64,000 nucleotides of DNA from an uncultured Collinsella sp. Lineage in GTDB: Bacteria; Actinomycetota; Coriobacteriia; Coriobacteriales; Coriobacteriaceae. The DNA lies in contig CABRYP010000004.1 in assembly GCA_902475245.1 (NCBI GenBank), positions 1-64,000 of the forward strand, written 5' to 3'. Of this stretch, positions 43,926-54,400 are shown one piece after another. A model generated the notes under the pieces. It worked only from the letters and a program-made list of their open reading frames with translations, was not told where the DNA came from and ran no database searches. A program made the position numbers and the translations under genes. Numbering within the stretch: the stretch's first letter is position 1; each line of letters starts with the position of its first letter.

Positions 43926-44153
43926 TGGACAAAAAATGCCAAATATGAGTACTGTTGCCAAGATAGTCACATATATTTTAGGTTAATTTGGCTCTCTAAC
44001 GATATTTATTATCGATAGAGAGCCTATTTTATTGGACCTATGAGGAATTACATTGTCCAGCTTTTGAACAAATGTAGATTATCGACACCTTTGTTCAGAG
44101 AAATTGCTGTTACTAAATTGGTGACAGTACTCATATTTGGCATTTTTTGACCA
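43926..44153. mobile_element. MITE-like AT-rich element with 35-base terminal inverted repeats
   Basis: Terminal arms at 43926-43960 and 44119-44153 match over 35 bases with three mismatches, starting TGGACAAAAAATGCC. The inner 158 bases are very AT-rich, unlike the surrounding genes, and hold a second hairpin, GGCTCTCTA (43990-43998) with TAGAGAGCC (44016-44024), extended by an inner CGATA/TATCG stem. No ORF longer than a few codons is inside. Size, arms and composition suit a miniature inverted-repeat element. I found no clear target duplication, so mobility is inferred. The inner hairpin plus following T-rich bases could also end folD transcription. Confidence 0.6.
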
Positions 44154-44241
44154 CAGGGGTTGCCGGAGCTGTGCCTTCGCCCTTTTTGAGCCAAAGCGAT
44201 ACACTGTTGCCATTTAATTTCTTCGCTCAAGGAGGATGCGC

Positions 44242-45765
44242 ATGCCGTGCACAACGATTTTGGTTGGTAAGAACGCGAGCTACGACGGGTCGACGCTGGT
44301 TGCCCGCAACGAGGACTCGTCCAACGGGGTGTTTGAGCCCAAGCGCATGCGTGTTGTGCACCCCGACGAGCAGCCGCGTGTCTACACGAGCGTTTTGAGC
44401 CACCTGACCGTTGAGCTGCCCGATAATCCCATGCGTTATACAAGCGTCCCCGACGTTGTCCCGGGTCATGGCATTTGGGCCGAGGCCGGCTTCAACGAGC
44501 TCAACGTTGGCATGTCCGCAACCGAGACGCTTACCACCAACGAGCGCGTCCGCGGCGCCGATCCGCTCGTGGACTACGTGCCCGCCAAGGGTAACGAGGG
44601 CGAGGACGGCTATGTTCCGGCGCAGCCCGGTGGCCTGGGCGAGGAGGATATGGTGACCCTGGTGCTGCCGTATGCCAAGTCCGCACGCGGCGGCGTGCGT
44701 ATCCTGGGCGACCTGCTCGAGCGCTACGGCACCTACGAGAACAACGGCATCGCCTTTAGCGACGTTGACGAGATCTGGTGGCTCGAGACCATCGGCGGCC
44801 ACCACTGGATCGCCAAGCGCGTGCCCGACGACGCCTATGTGACCATGCCCAACCAACTGGGTATCGACAGCTTTGACCTGGACGATGCCGAGGGCGCCCA
44901 AGCCGACCACATGTGCTCCGCCGACCTGCGCTCCTGGATGGCCGAGTGGCATCTGGACCTGACGCTGGGCGTCGAGGGCGACGGTCCCGCCGCGGTCTTT
45001 AACCCGCGCGAGGCCTTTGGCTCGCACAGCGACAGCGACCACGTCTACAACACGCCGCGTGCCTGGTATATGCAGCGCTGTCTCAACCCCAGCGATGTGT
45101 GGGACGGTCCCGAGGCCGACTACACGCCCGAGAGCGACGATATCCCCTGGAGCCGCGTGCCCGAGCGCAAGGTGACCATCGAGGACATCAAGTACGTGCT
45201 TTCGAGCCACTACCAGGGCACGGAGTACGACTGCTACGGCAGCAAGGGCACGCCCGCCACGCGCGGTGCCTATCGTCCCATCGGCATTAACCGCAACAGC
45301 CAGCTCGCCGTGCTGCAGCTGCGCCCCTATGCGCAGCCGGCGTATCGCGCCGTGCAGTGGATGGCGTTTGGCTCCAACTCGTTTAACGCGCTCGTGCCGC
45401 TGTACGCCAATGTCGAAACCATGCCCGAGTACTATGCCGACACGCAGGCTCGCGTGACGTCCGAGAATTTCTATTGGGCAAATCGCCTGATCGGCGCCTT
45501 GGCCGATGTTCGCTTCCATGAGTGCGGTCGCGCGGTTGAGGATTATCAGGAGAAGGTCGGCGGCATGGGCCACAAGCAGATTCACGACGTTGACGCTGTC
45601 GTGACCGCGCTGCCCGAGGCCGAGGTGCCCGCCGAGCTCGCCCGCGCCAACGAAGAGTTTGCCGAGCGCGTGCGGGTGGAGACCGATGCTCTGTTGGGCA
45701 AGGTACTCTACACCACGAGCTGCGCCATGAAGAACTCCTTCGCGATGAACGACAACGTGAGGTAA
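44242..45765 (+). CDS. C69 family dipeptidase (PepD type, Ntn hydrolase)
   Basis: A 507-residue dipeptidase of family C69 (U34), which splits a broad range of dipeptides. The N-terminal nucleophile is Cys3 in MPCTTILVGKNASYDGSTLVARNED; enzymes of this family begin with this cysteine after processing and need no signal peptide. The downstream IWWLETIGGHHWIAKRVPDD, MPNQLGIDSFDLDD and SFNALVPLYAN blocks are typical. AAGGAGG (44229-44235) is six bases before ATG 44242, which I prefer to ATG 44236 because it places the Cys next to the start. It is monocistronic and lies just after the MITE-like element. Confidence 0.9.
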   Translation: MPCTTILVGKNASYDGSTLVARNEDSSNGVFEPKRMRVVHPDEQPRVYTSVLSHLTVELPDNPMRYTSVPDVVPGHGIWAEAGFNELNVGMSATETLTTNERVRGADPLVDYVPAKGNEGEDGYVPAQPGGLGEEDMVTLVLPYAKSARGGVRILGDLLERYGTYENNGIAFSDVDEIWWLETIGGHHWIAKRVPDDAYVTMPNQLGIDSFDLDDAEGAQADHMCSADLRSWMAEWHLDLTLGVEGDGPAAVFNPREAFGSHSDSDHVYNTPRAWYMQRCLNPSDVWDGPEADYTPESDDIPWSRVPERKVTIEDIKYVLSSHYQGTEYDCYGSKGTPATRGAYRPIGINRNSQLAVLQLRPYAQPAYRAVQWMAFGSNSFNALVPLYANVETMPEYYADTQARVTSENFYWANRLIGALADVRFHECGRAVEDYQEKVGGMGHKQIHDVDAVVTALPEAEVPAELARANEEFAERVRVETDALLGKVLYTTSCAMKNSFAMNDNVR

Positions 45766-45783
45766 AGACGGCCTTGCGGCGAA

Positions 45784-45822
45784 CGAGCGGGACAAACGCC
45801 GTCAAAGGCTTTGCCCCGCTCG
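45784..45822 (+). terminator. Probable terminator after the dipeptidase gene
   Basis: CGAGCGGG (45784-45791) pairs with CCCGCTCG (45815-45822), followed by ATTTCTAT. The loop is long and the T-run is poor. Confidence 0.45.
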
Positions 45823-45913
45823 ATTTCTATCCCGGCGATAAAACGATTTTGTGTCGTTCACCCAATCTTGGGTACAAGAAGGCCAATGCAGTTGTTCATG
45901 ATTGGAGCCAACC

Positions 45914-46330
45914 ATGGTTATGAAATTCGATCAGCTTGTTAACGGTGCCATCAACGTGGGCTTCGGTGCCGCCGCCGTTGCCGTCGAGGGCGGCAAGAAG
46001 GTCCTCGACGACCTCAATACCAAGGGTGAGCAGGTGCGCAAGGACGCCGGCACTCCCGATATCGCCCGCAGCGTGTCCGACATGTTCGAGCAGGCCGGCG
46101 GCACCATCTCCGACCTGACCGAGCGCCTGGGCATGCAGGGCGAGACTGCGGCACAGCGCGTGCTCGACGAGCTCATCCTGGCCCGCGTCCGCGTTATGAC
46201 CGCCCCCGAGCGCACGGCCTTCCTGGCCCATGTACGCGACATCGTCGATTCGGTCGAGGACAACGTGACCTCGGTGCCCGTCGAGTCCGTTGAGCCCGAC
46301 GATGCAGAGGACACCGAAGAGGCCGAGTAG
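45914..46330 (+). CDS. Small helical protein of unknown function upstream of the AarF-type kinase
   Basis: A 138-residue soluble protein. Residues 10-100 are helical with heptad-like spacing (FGAAAVAVEGGKKVLDDL, SVSDMFEQAGGTISDLTERL), which recalls phasin-like coiled-coil proteins; the tail is acidic (DDAEDTEEAE). GGAG six bases before ATG 45914 sets the start. The stop is only 9 bases before the AarF-type gene, so they form an operon. Small partner proteins beside AarF/UbiB kinases are known in other bacteria, so a role as partner or regulator of that kinase is a reasonable inference. Confidence 0.6.
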   Translation: MVMKFDQLVNGAINVGFGAAAVAVEGGKKVLDDLNTKGEQVRKDAGTPDIARSVSDMFEQAGGTISDLTERLGMQGETAAQRVLDELILARVRVMTAPERTAFLAHVRDIVDSVEDNVTSVPVESVEPDDAEDTEEAE

Positions 46331-46338
46331 CAGCGCAG

Positions 46339-48102
46339 ATGGCAGATTCCACCACCGATTACAACAATCTAGATCCCTTGGGTGACGAGACGGCGGTTGT
46401 CGACGAGGTCGATGCCGCCGTCTCGGGCGCTCGCAAGAAGCCGCGCGCTGTCGATATGGTGCCCGAGGAGCCCGACGCGATGGCGCCGGACGAGGAATAC
46501 CAGCTCACGCCGGCGGGCCGCCGCGAGCGCATCGGGCAGATCGTTCGCCTGATCAAAAAGTACCGCGTGTGGGATAACCTTACGCCGGTTCGCCTGCGCC
46601 GCCTGCTCGAAGAGCTCGGCCCCATGTTCGTTAAAATGGGGCAGATTCTGGCTAACCGTTCCGAGATTTTGCCGCAGCGGTTTTGCGACGAGCTGCGTCG
46701 CCTGCGCTCCGACGTAGAGCCGGTGCCGTATGAGGTAGTGCTCCGCTGTCTGGAAGAGGAGTACGGCCAGCGCCTGGGGCAGATGTTCGACGCGATCGAC
46801 CCCAACCCGCTCGGTAGCGCGTCGCTCGCGCAGGTACACCGCGCCCGCCTGGTGACCGGCGAGGACGTGGCCGTTAAGGTGCAGCGCCCCGGCGCGCAAC
46901 AGGTCATGGCGCAGGACATCGACATCATTCGCTCGGTGGTGCGCATCGTTTCCAAGTTTGTCAACACCGATCAGTTTGTTGACCTGCACGGCGTGGTCGA
47001 GGAGCTGTGGACCTCGTTTCGCGAGGAGACCAACTTTTTGGCCGAGGCCAAAAACCTCAACGATTTCTACGACTTCCACAAAAGCGTGCACGGCGTGTCG
47101 TGCCCCAAGTCCTACCTGGACCTTTGCACCGAGCACGTCGTGGTCATGGACTACATTGACGGCATCTCGATTGCCGATCCCGAGCGCCTGGTGGCTGAGG
47201 GCTATGACCTGGAAAAGATCGGCTCGGCGATTGTCGAGGACTACTCGACGCAGGTGCTCGACGACGGCTTTTTCCATGCCGACCCGCATGCGGGAAACAT
47301 CATCCTCAAGGACGGCATCGTCTACTTTATCGACCTGGGCATGGTCGGGCGCATGTCGAGTCACGACCGCGGTATCGTCAAGGACATGATTTTCGCCGTG
47401 GCCGAGGGTGACGTGCCCAAGCTCAAGGATTCGCTCATGCGCTTTGCCGTGACGCGCGGCGATTCGGCCGAGCTCGACCATTCGGCCTTTTTGTCCGACT
47501 TGGACTTTATCGTCGCCGACTTTGCGGGGCTCGATCTTAAGGATCTTGATATCGGCGAGTTTTTGACCTCGCTGCTAAACCTGGCGCGCAAAAACGACGT
47601 TGAGCTGCCGAGCGTGGTGACGATGTTCGCGCGCGGCATGGTGACACTCGAGGGCCTGCTGACCGAGTACATGCCCAACGTCAACATGATCCAGATCATC
47701 CAGACGCATATCAAAAACGAGAAGAGTACCTACGCACGCATGCGCGACATGAGTCGCGATTTCGCGGCGAGTAGCTACCGAGCGGCAAAGGGTTCGCTCG
47801 AAGCGGCTGAGTATCTGGGCCTGGCGTCGCGAATGCTCACGCGCGGTCAGCTCAAGCTGAACTTGCAGCTCATGAGTAGCGACAAGGCGCTGCGTCAGAT
47901 AGGCGGCATCGTCGACCGCATGTCAATGGCCATTGTCATCGCCGGTCTGTTTATCGGTTCCTCGGTGGTCTACTATGCGCGCATCGAGCCTGTTGTGCTC
48001 GGTATTCCGATCATCGGCTTTGTTGGCTATGTGAGCGCGCTGGTTTTGGCGCTCATGCTGGGCCGCAATATCTGGCGCAACAGTCACGGCGGCAAGCACT
48101 AG
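46339..48102 (+). CDS. AarF/UbiB (ABC1) family atypical kinase
   Basis: A 587-residue member of the UbiB/ADCK family. After an acidic N-terminal tail of about 75 residues comes the family KxGQ motif (FVKMGQILANRSEILP), the A-rich loop (GSASLAQVHRA), the invariant Lys (VAVKVQRPG), FFHADPHAGNI and FIDLGMVGRM. Two C-terminal hydrophobic segments (MSMAIVIAGLFIGSSVVYY and VLGIPIIGFVGYVSALVLALML) place it at the membrane. UbiB proteins act in quinone or lipid handling; ubiquinone is not expected here, so a menaquinone or lipid role is more likely. No strong ribosome site is seen; translation may depend on the upstream gene. Confidence 0.88.
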   Translation: MADSTTDYNNLDPLGDETAVVDEVDAAVSGARKKPRAVDMVPEEPDAMAPDEEYQLTPAGRRERIGQIVRLIKKYRVWDNLTPVRLRRLLEELGPMFVKMGQILANRSEILPQRFCDELRRLRSDVEPVPYEVVLRCLEEEYGQRLGQMFDAIDPNPLGSASLAQVHRARLVTGEDVAVKVQRPGAQQVMAQDIDIIRSVVRIVSKFVNTDQFVDLHGVVEELWTSFREETNFLAEAKNLNDFYDFHKSVHGVSCPKSYLDLCTEHVVVMDYIDGISIADPERLVAEGYDLEKIGSAIVEDYSTQVLDDGFFHADPHAGNIILKDGIVYFIDLGMVGRMSSHDRGIVKDMIFAVAEGDVPKLKDSLMRFAVTRGDSAELDHSAFLSDLDFIVADFAGLDLKDLDIGEFLTSLLNLARKNDVELPSVVTMFARGMVTLEGLLTEYMPNVNMIQIIQTHIKNEKSTYARMRDMSRDFAASSYRAAKGSLEAAEYLGLASRMLTRGQLKLNLQLMSSDKALRQIGGIVDRMSMAIVIAGLFIGSSVVYYARIEPVVLGIPIIGFVGYVSALVLALMLGRNIWRNSHGGKH

Positions 48103-48205
48103 CGTAGCTGCACGGTGTCTTGTCCCACGGCGCCCTTCCATACCCAACTCTTTCCTATCGCAAACAATAGCTTTTACCTTGGGCTTCGCCTGCGTACGGG
48201 GCCCT

Positions 48206-48236
48206 TTTGCGTGATACCATACTGACAGTAATAATC
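48206..48236 (+). promoter_or_regulatory. Possible promoter of the cobalamin riboswitch transcript
   Basis: TTGCGT (48207-48212) and AATAAT (48230-48235) with a 17-base spacer, just before the riboswitch. The match is only fair. Confidence 0.4.
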
Positions 48237-48239
48237 AAT

Positions 48240-48420
48240 GGCCTAGATGGTGGTGCGGAGACGCACGAATGCGTGGTTTTCCTGCGCATTTGGGAGAATC
48301 GGGGTGCAAGTCCCCGGCTGTACCAGTAACCGTAATTCCTCTTGGCTCGGGATGCTCGCGTCGCAGATCGGACGACGTACCCGAGCCGTTAAGGTTAAGT
48401 CGGATCGCCTCCCATCTTGC
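48240..48420 (+). promoter_or_regulatory. Cobalamin riboswitch
   Basis: The leader of the DUF4430 gene carries the core of a B12 riboswitch: GGGAGAATC (from about 48291), GGGGTGCAAGTCCCC, then GCTGTACCAGTAACCGTAA (compare the usual GGTGnAAnTCC and CnGnnCCnGnnRCtGTaA), a long GGCTCGGG...CCCGAGCC arm, and the closing GTCGGATCGCC. In this family B12 binding lowers expression of the downstream gene. CCTCC at 48408-48412 is complementary to GGAGG at 48461-48465, the ribosome site of the next gene, which suggests translational control. The exact subclass (adenosyl- or aqua/methyl-cobalamin) is not decided by sequence. Confidence 0.85.
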
Positions 48421-48479
48421 ATGCGGCTGCGGCGTATGCCGCCGGTGTGCATAGGGCTCTGGAGGGAAGGGGGACCCCG

Positions 48480-51400
48480 ATGGGGGAACTCGAGCGCAGC
48501 ATGCGCGATGACGTGGGGCAGCCTCAGGGCAACGCTCCAAGTACAGACAATGGGGGACAAATGGATATGTTTGAGGACGAGCGCAAGCGCGCCTCGTTGC
48601 GTCGCCATGGGGCGATCGCGCGCGGCGTAGCCAAGCGCGGCCTGGTGGCATTCCTGGCCTTCGCGATGGCCTTTGGCACCACACCGGCCCAGCTGTGGGC
48701 CGATGGCGCCGAGGGCATTGCCGAGGCCGTGGCTCAGGCCACAACGCCGAGCGAGGGCGCGCAGGCCACGGACGGTGCTGCAGATACTACCGCGGCTGCT
48801 GCCGACGCAAACGATTCGGCTGCAGGTGGCTCCTCCGAAACTGGGGATACGGGTTCGGCCGCGCCTGACAACGTGAGCGATGATGCATCGGACGACCCCG
48901 CTGCGTCAGACCCTGCTTCGGCCACCCCGGCGAGCGAGGCGTCTGACACCACCGCCGAGACCGGTGACGCGACTGCGGTGGCCAGCGAGCCCAGTGTTGC
49001 CAAGGCCGCGTCTCGTGCCGCTGATACGTTTTCCTCGAATAATGGTGTCAGCGTCGGAAAAAGCCAGTCGCCTTCTCGTTGGGCTGGCTCTAACTTCACC
49101 GCTTTTATCCAGAGCAATACTACGCTCTATGCGAATGTTTGGACTTCGTCCAGCAAGCGCGCCAGCGCTTCGGGCTGCACCTATCAGTGGCTTGCTGCCG
49201 ACATCAGCAACAAGAGCGATGCGGACAATTCCGCATTTGTTCCTGTCGAGGGCCAGACGGGCGCATCGATCGTTTTGGACGATGCCCTGCGTACTCAGCT
49301 TAACGGCAAGTGCCTGCGCGTACGCATTACCGATGCAAGCGGTAACGTCATCTACGGCCCGACCAAGGGCGCCAACAACCAAAAGCTGACGGCGACGAAC
49401 ACCATCAAGGCACCCGTTCCTACCAAGACGGCCCTGGATGCAAAGTCTTATGTCCTCATCCAGTCTTCGGCAGACGATTCGAGCTCGTATTCGTCCGTCA
49501 AGGCCGAGATACTGAACCCTGGCACTACACTTTGGGCGAATGCCTACGACGGCGAAGCGGTCCCCAATAAGCGTATTGCGGCGCAGGGTGGCTGGACCTA
49601 TCAGTGGCTTGCGTCCGATACGCGCGATGCCGAGGACTCTGCCTATCAGGTGATTCCCGGTCAGACCGGCCAGTCGCTAACGATTACGGACGAACTCGCC
49701 TCGCAGCTTGCGGGCAAGTACATTCGCGTTAAGGTTGTCGGCGATGGCCAGGAGCTGTACGGTCCGAGCAGCTCTTTCGGGACGCCCGCGTCTGTTGGCT
49801 ACAATACGCCGGGTCCTGTTGCCGCGAGTGACCAGATCGCGTTAGGCCACATCGTTCTCGCCTATAACGGCGCCGAATTTGGCGACGATTATGAGAACGT
49901 CCCCAACGCTAACGTCGGTGACACGATTAAGGCTGCCGCCTACTACCTTAACTACGACACGCCGGCTGACCTCTATGGCTCCGACAAGGTCGATTTTTCT
50001 TGGTGGGTGGCCGATTCTGCTGACGGCACGTTCGAGCAGGTTGCAACTGGTGATACCTTCACGGTTACCAAGGAGTGCGCGAACCGCTACCTCAAGGTGG
50101 TCGCTAAGGCCAAGAAGGGTATCCCCGGCTCCGATAGCTGTGAGACCAAGGCGGGCCGCATTCTGCCCAAGGGCGCGACGACGCTCGATTCAGTTGCATT
50201 TACCAATGCGAGCAAGGGCGCCAAGGACACTGGCTCTACGATTGAGGCGTGCGCCTACAAGGCGGTCGATTACTCGTCTGAGCCGGTTACCGAGGGCGTT
50301 ACCTACACGTGGCGTTGGTCCTCTGTCGACCCGTCTTCCTCTGCGTTTGATGCGAAGACCGACTGGCATGTGGCCGAGGGCAAAACCGACAGCAGCTTTA
50401 CGATTCCCGATGACTACGCCAAGCGCTGGGTGAGCGTGTCGGCCACTGCGGGCGATAACACCGTAGAGGCGACTACTGCTGTGGCCGTTAAGGCCGCAGG
50501 CTCGCACGAGCTGTTCCTGGCGTATCTCAAAAAGATCGTCGGCGATCAGAGCGATGACGCCAAGTTTGTCTACAAGAGTGGCGAAAAGATCGGTGTTACT
50601 GCATTCGAGAAGACGTCTGCAGGAACAAAGGGTGCCGAGCTTACATCTGATCAACTGACGTATACGTGGCAGATTGCCGATAGCGCCCAGGGTCCGTTCA
50701 CGACGCTGACGGATGAGAACGCGCACAGGCCGTCGTTCGTAATTTCGCAAAAGTACGTCGGCAAGTACCTCAAGTGCATCGTCGACGGTGGCTACAACAC
50801 CGACTATGCCTCCACGCGTTATGCCATCGTCAAGGGCGAAGATGCCAAGGCGTATACCCTGACATCGGTTAATGTCGCTTCGAGCGGCAACCTTGCACAG
50901 GTCGGCGGAACGCTTACCCCTACTGCCAATTACATGGCAACGGGCGATTGGGGCGATTACGAGACGGCACTCCCCGAGGGCTCCCTCGTCGATTACCGCT
51001 GGTATCTCGCCGATGACGCTGAGGGCACAAATGCCCACGAGCTGTTTGGCGCCGACGAAACGACCGGCGCGATCACGCTTCCCGCCTCGGCTGAGGGCAA
51101 ATACGCCTATGTCGTGGCAAACGCCGGCAACAACGATGTCAAGAGCACCGCTTGGCTCGTTAATTCTTCCGACGAAAAGTCTCTTTCCGTTAACGTCAGG
51201 GTTGTAGGCGTAAGCAAGCACGATGTCGGTCAGTCCTATGACCTTGTGGACTGGGTGCCGACGGCCTCGTTTGAGTGGTCGAGTACCCAAAAAATGTCTG
51301 CCTGGGACATCTTTGCCAAGGTGCTTGACGACGCCGGCTATAGCTATAGCACGGACGGCGGCGTTCCCTATTCGGTTACGAACCCCGATAAGTCCCAGAC

Positions 51401-54400
51401 GCTCGCGATGGAAAACACGGCGTCCGGCTATAAGTACTGGCGTTTTGATATTAATGGCAAGGCTGCCAACTCTTATGCCACGGGCTACTACCCGAGCGAT
51501 GGCGACACGCTCGAGCTCGTGTACGAGGATCCCACGGGCACGGTTTCCACGCAGGTTTCCGCGACGTGTTCGGTCGTCGGCACCGACGCTAAGGGTGCTC
51601 AGCAGACCTGGGCCGCCGCTCAGAGCATTACGCTGAAGAAGGGCTCGACCGCGGCCGACCTCTCCGAGCAGCTCTTCAAGCAGACCGGCCTCAAGGCGGA
51701 CTACGACCCCAACGGCTCCTGGGGCTGGGCGCTCAATTCGATCACGTCGCCCTTCGACTCCGGCCGCACGCTCGCCTACGACCCGACGACCGAAGCGTAC
51801 TGGCAGCTGTTCATCAACGGCAAGTCCTCCATGGTCGGCGCCGGCGGCTACACGCTCAAGGCCGGCGACTCCGTCGTCTGGTACTACTCGAAGTACAACG
51901 ACCCCGCTCCTGCCGATCAGCTTTCGGTAAGCTGCACCGTTATCGGCCAGGATGCTTCGGGCGCCCGGCAGACGTGGGCACAGCCTACGACAGCTCTCGT
52001 GGACGAGGGAACAACAGCTGCTGACCTTTCCGAGCAGATCTTTAAAAAGTCTGGCATTGGCGCCAAAACGGGGGAGAGCTCGTTTGGCTGGTATCTCGAG
52101 TCGCTGACCTCGCCGTTCGAAAAGAACGTGACCCTCTCGAGCGAGAAGGTTGACGAAAACACCTGGAAATATTGGCAGTTCTTTGTCAATGGCAAGCCTG
52201 TTGATGTTGGTGCGGGCGCCTATACGCTTAAGGCAAGCGACGAGATTGCTTGGGTCTATGGCTCCGACGGCACCATGCCTGGTCAGGTCTCCGTTTCGAT
52301 GGAGATCATCGGCAAGAAGGACGATAAGGCTCAGCGCTGGACTGATCCTTCGATGCAGGTGTTTGTCGAGGGCGCGACGATCAAGGATGCCTCTGCTGCC
52401 TACTTCGATGCCGTTGGCGTCAAGTCCAAGATGTACGACCAATTTGGTTATTGGGGCGTTCACACTCTTGTCTCTCCGCTTGATGGCACCGAGCTGTCGG
52501 GTGCTTGGTCGTTCTTTGTCAACGGCGTTCCTGGGTCTCAGCTCGATAGCGACTATGTGCTCAAGTCGGGTGACAAGATCGTCTGGGCTTATGCTGCTGG
52601 CGATACCGTTCCTAATCCCGATGAAGTCGTAGTTGATCCGAGCGCTTCGCGCCCGACCGATTGGAAAGCCGACTGGAGCGGCAATTCCAATGCGGTGGTC
52701 GAGAACGTGTCCACGCCTACGGGCGCGCTGGCAAGCTCTTGGACGTTTGATTGGAAGGCCTATTCGGGCGCCACGTACCCCAACGCGAGCGAGCCGATTG
52801 TCGTAAACGGCAATGTGTATCTCGCCGTCAACAAGCGCCTGCTTAAGATCGATGCCGAGTCGGGCAAGGTGCTGGCCGAGTCGAATCTTAAGACTGCGAT
52901 TGGCTACACGACGCGTCCGATTTATACGAACGGCTTGGTCATCGTCCCGCTCGATGGCGGTGCGGTCCAGGCTCTGACGGCCGATACGCTCACGACGGTT
53001 TGGGTTACCGACCCTGTGAGCAAAACTGCTCAGTCGAATTCTCAGCTGACGGTCGATGGCAACTATCTCTATGTCGGCACCGTTGATGTCGACTATGGTA
53101 AGGGCGTGTATAACAACGGCCATCTGACGCGCATCAATATCCTGACCGGTGCCGTTTCCTGGCAGCACGTCAACGCCGATGAGGGTTATTACTGGACGGG
53201 CGCTACCGTGGGTGACGGCTTTATTCTGGTTCCCACCAGCGCCGGTACCGTTGAGATGCTCAGCAAGTCTTCGGGCGCTGTGCTTGGAAGCGTTTCCGTT
53301 GGGGCTATCGTTAACTCCTCCTGTGTGCTCTCCGCCGACGGTAGCCATGCTTATCTGATTTCGCGCGATGGCAAGCTGCACGTTTTGGCGATTTCTGACG
53401 GTAGTTCGCGTGATGCGGATGCCGCTTCGCGCATTTCCGAAGAGCGCGTCGTCGACCTGGGTCTTACGGGATGCGCCTGCATGCCTACGCTGTATGGCAA
53501 CAAGCTGATTGTCGGCGGCGAGGTTTCCGGTGGCTCTGCGCTGGCGATTGTCGACCTTGATAATGACTTTGCTACGACGTTGGTTTCGTCTGCTGATGGC
53601 TCCGCGCTTCCCATCGGCGGCATCAAGGGTGCACCGCTCGTGAGCGCCCAGGCAGATGGCACGTATGTCTACTTCACGGTTAACTACGGTGCGACTTCCG
53701 ACTATGTGAACTACACCTCGGGCGGCGGTGTCTATCGCTACAAGCTGGGTGACGCGCAGGCGACCGGTGCGTTTAGCGCAACGGGACACAACAACTACTG
53801 CGACTCGCCGATTGCCTGCGACGCCAAGGGCAACCTCTACTACATCAACGATTCCGGCACGTTGTTCAAGCTGAATGGTGGCGTTAAGGTCTCGTTCGAG
53901 ACTGGCGAGGGTTCCAAGGTCGATTTCCAGACTACGGCCGACGGCAAGCTGGTTAAGCCTGCCGATCCGACGCGTGAGGGCTACACCTTCGGTGGCTGGT
54001 ACACCGATGAGGCTTGCACGGAGGCGTATGACTTCAGCACGCCGGTGACGGCCGATATGACGCTGTATGCCAAGTGGACCAAGAACGCCGTTAACCCTGA
54101 CGGCAATGGCGGTTCTGGCTCTAACGGTGGCAGCGGCTCCGGCACTGGTGCTGGTACCGGCGCGGGCACTGGCTCCGGCTCGAAGGGTGGCGCTGTCGCC
54201 CCGGGTCAGAAGCCGGTGACCAAGACGACGGTGTCGACCAAGAGCGGGACCAAGGACAACAAGTCCGACAAGAAGGACTCCGACAAGTCCGACAAGAAGG
54301 ACGAGAAGAAGTCTGACAAGAAGGACGGCAAGTCCGACAAGGCATCCGCTTCCACGACCACTGCCAAGAAGTCCACTGAGGCTTCCGCGCAGGAGTCTGG

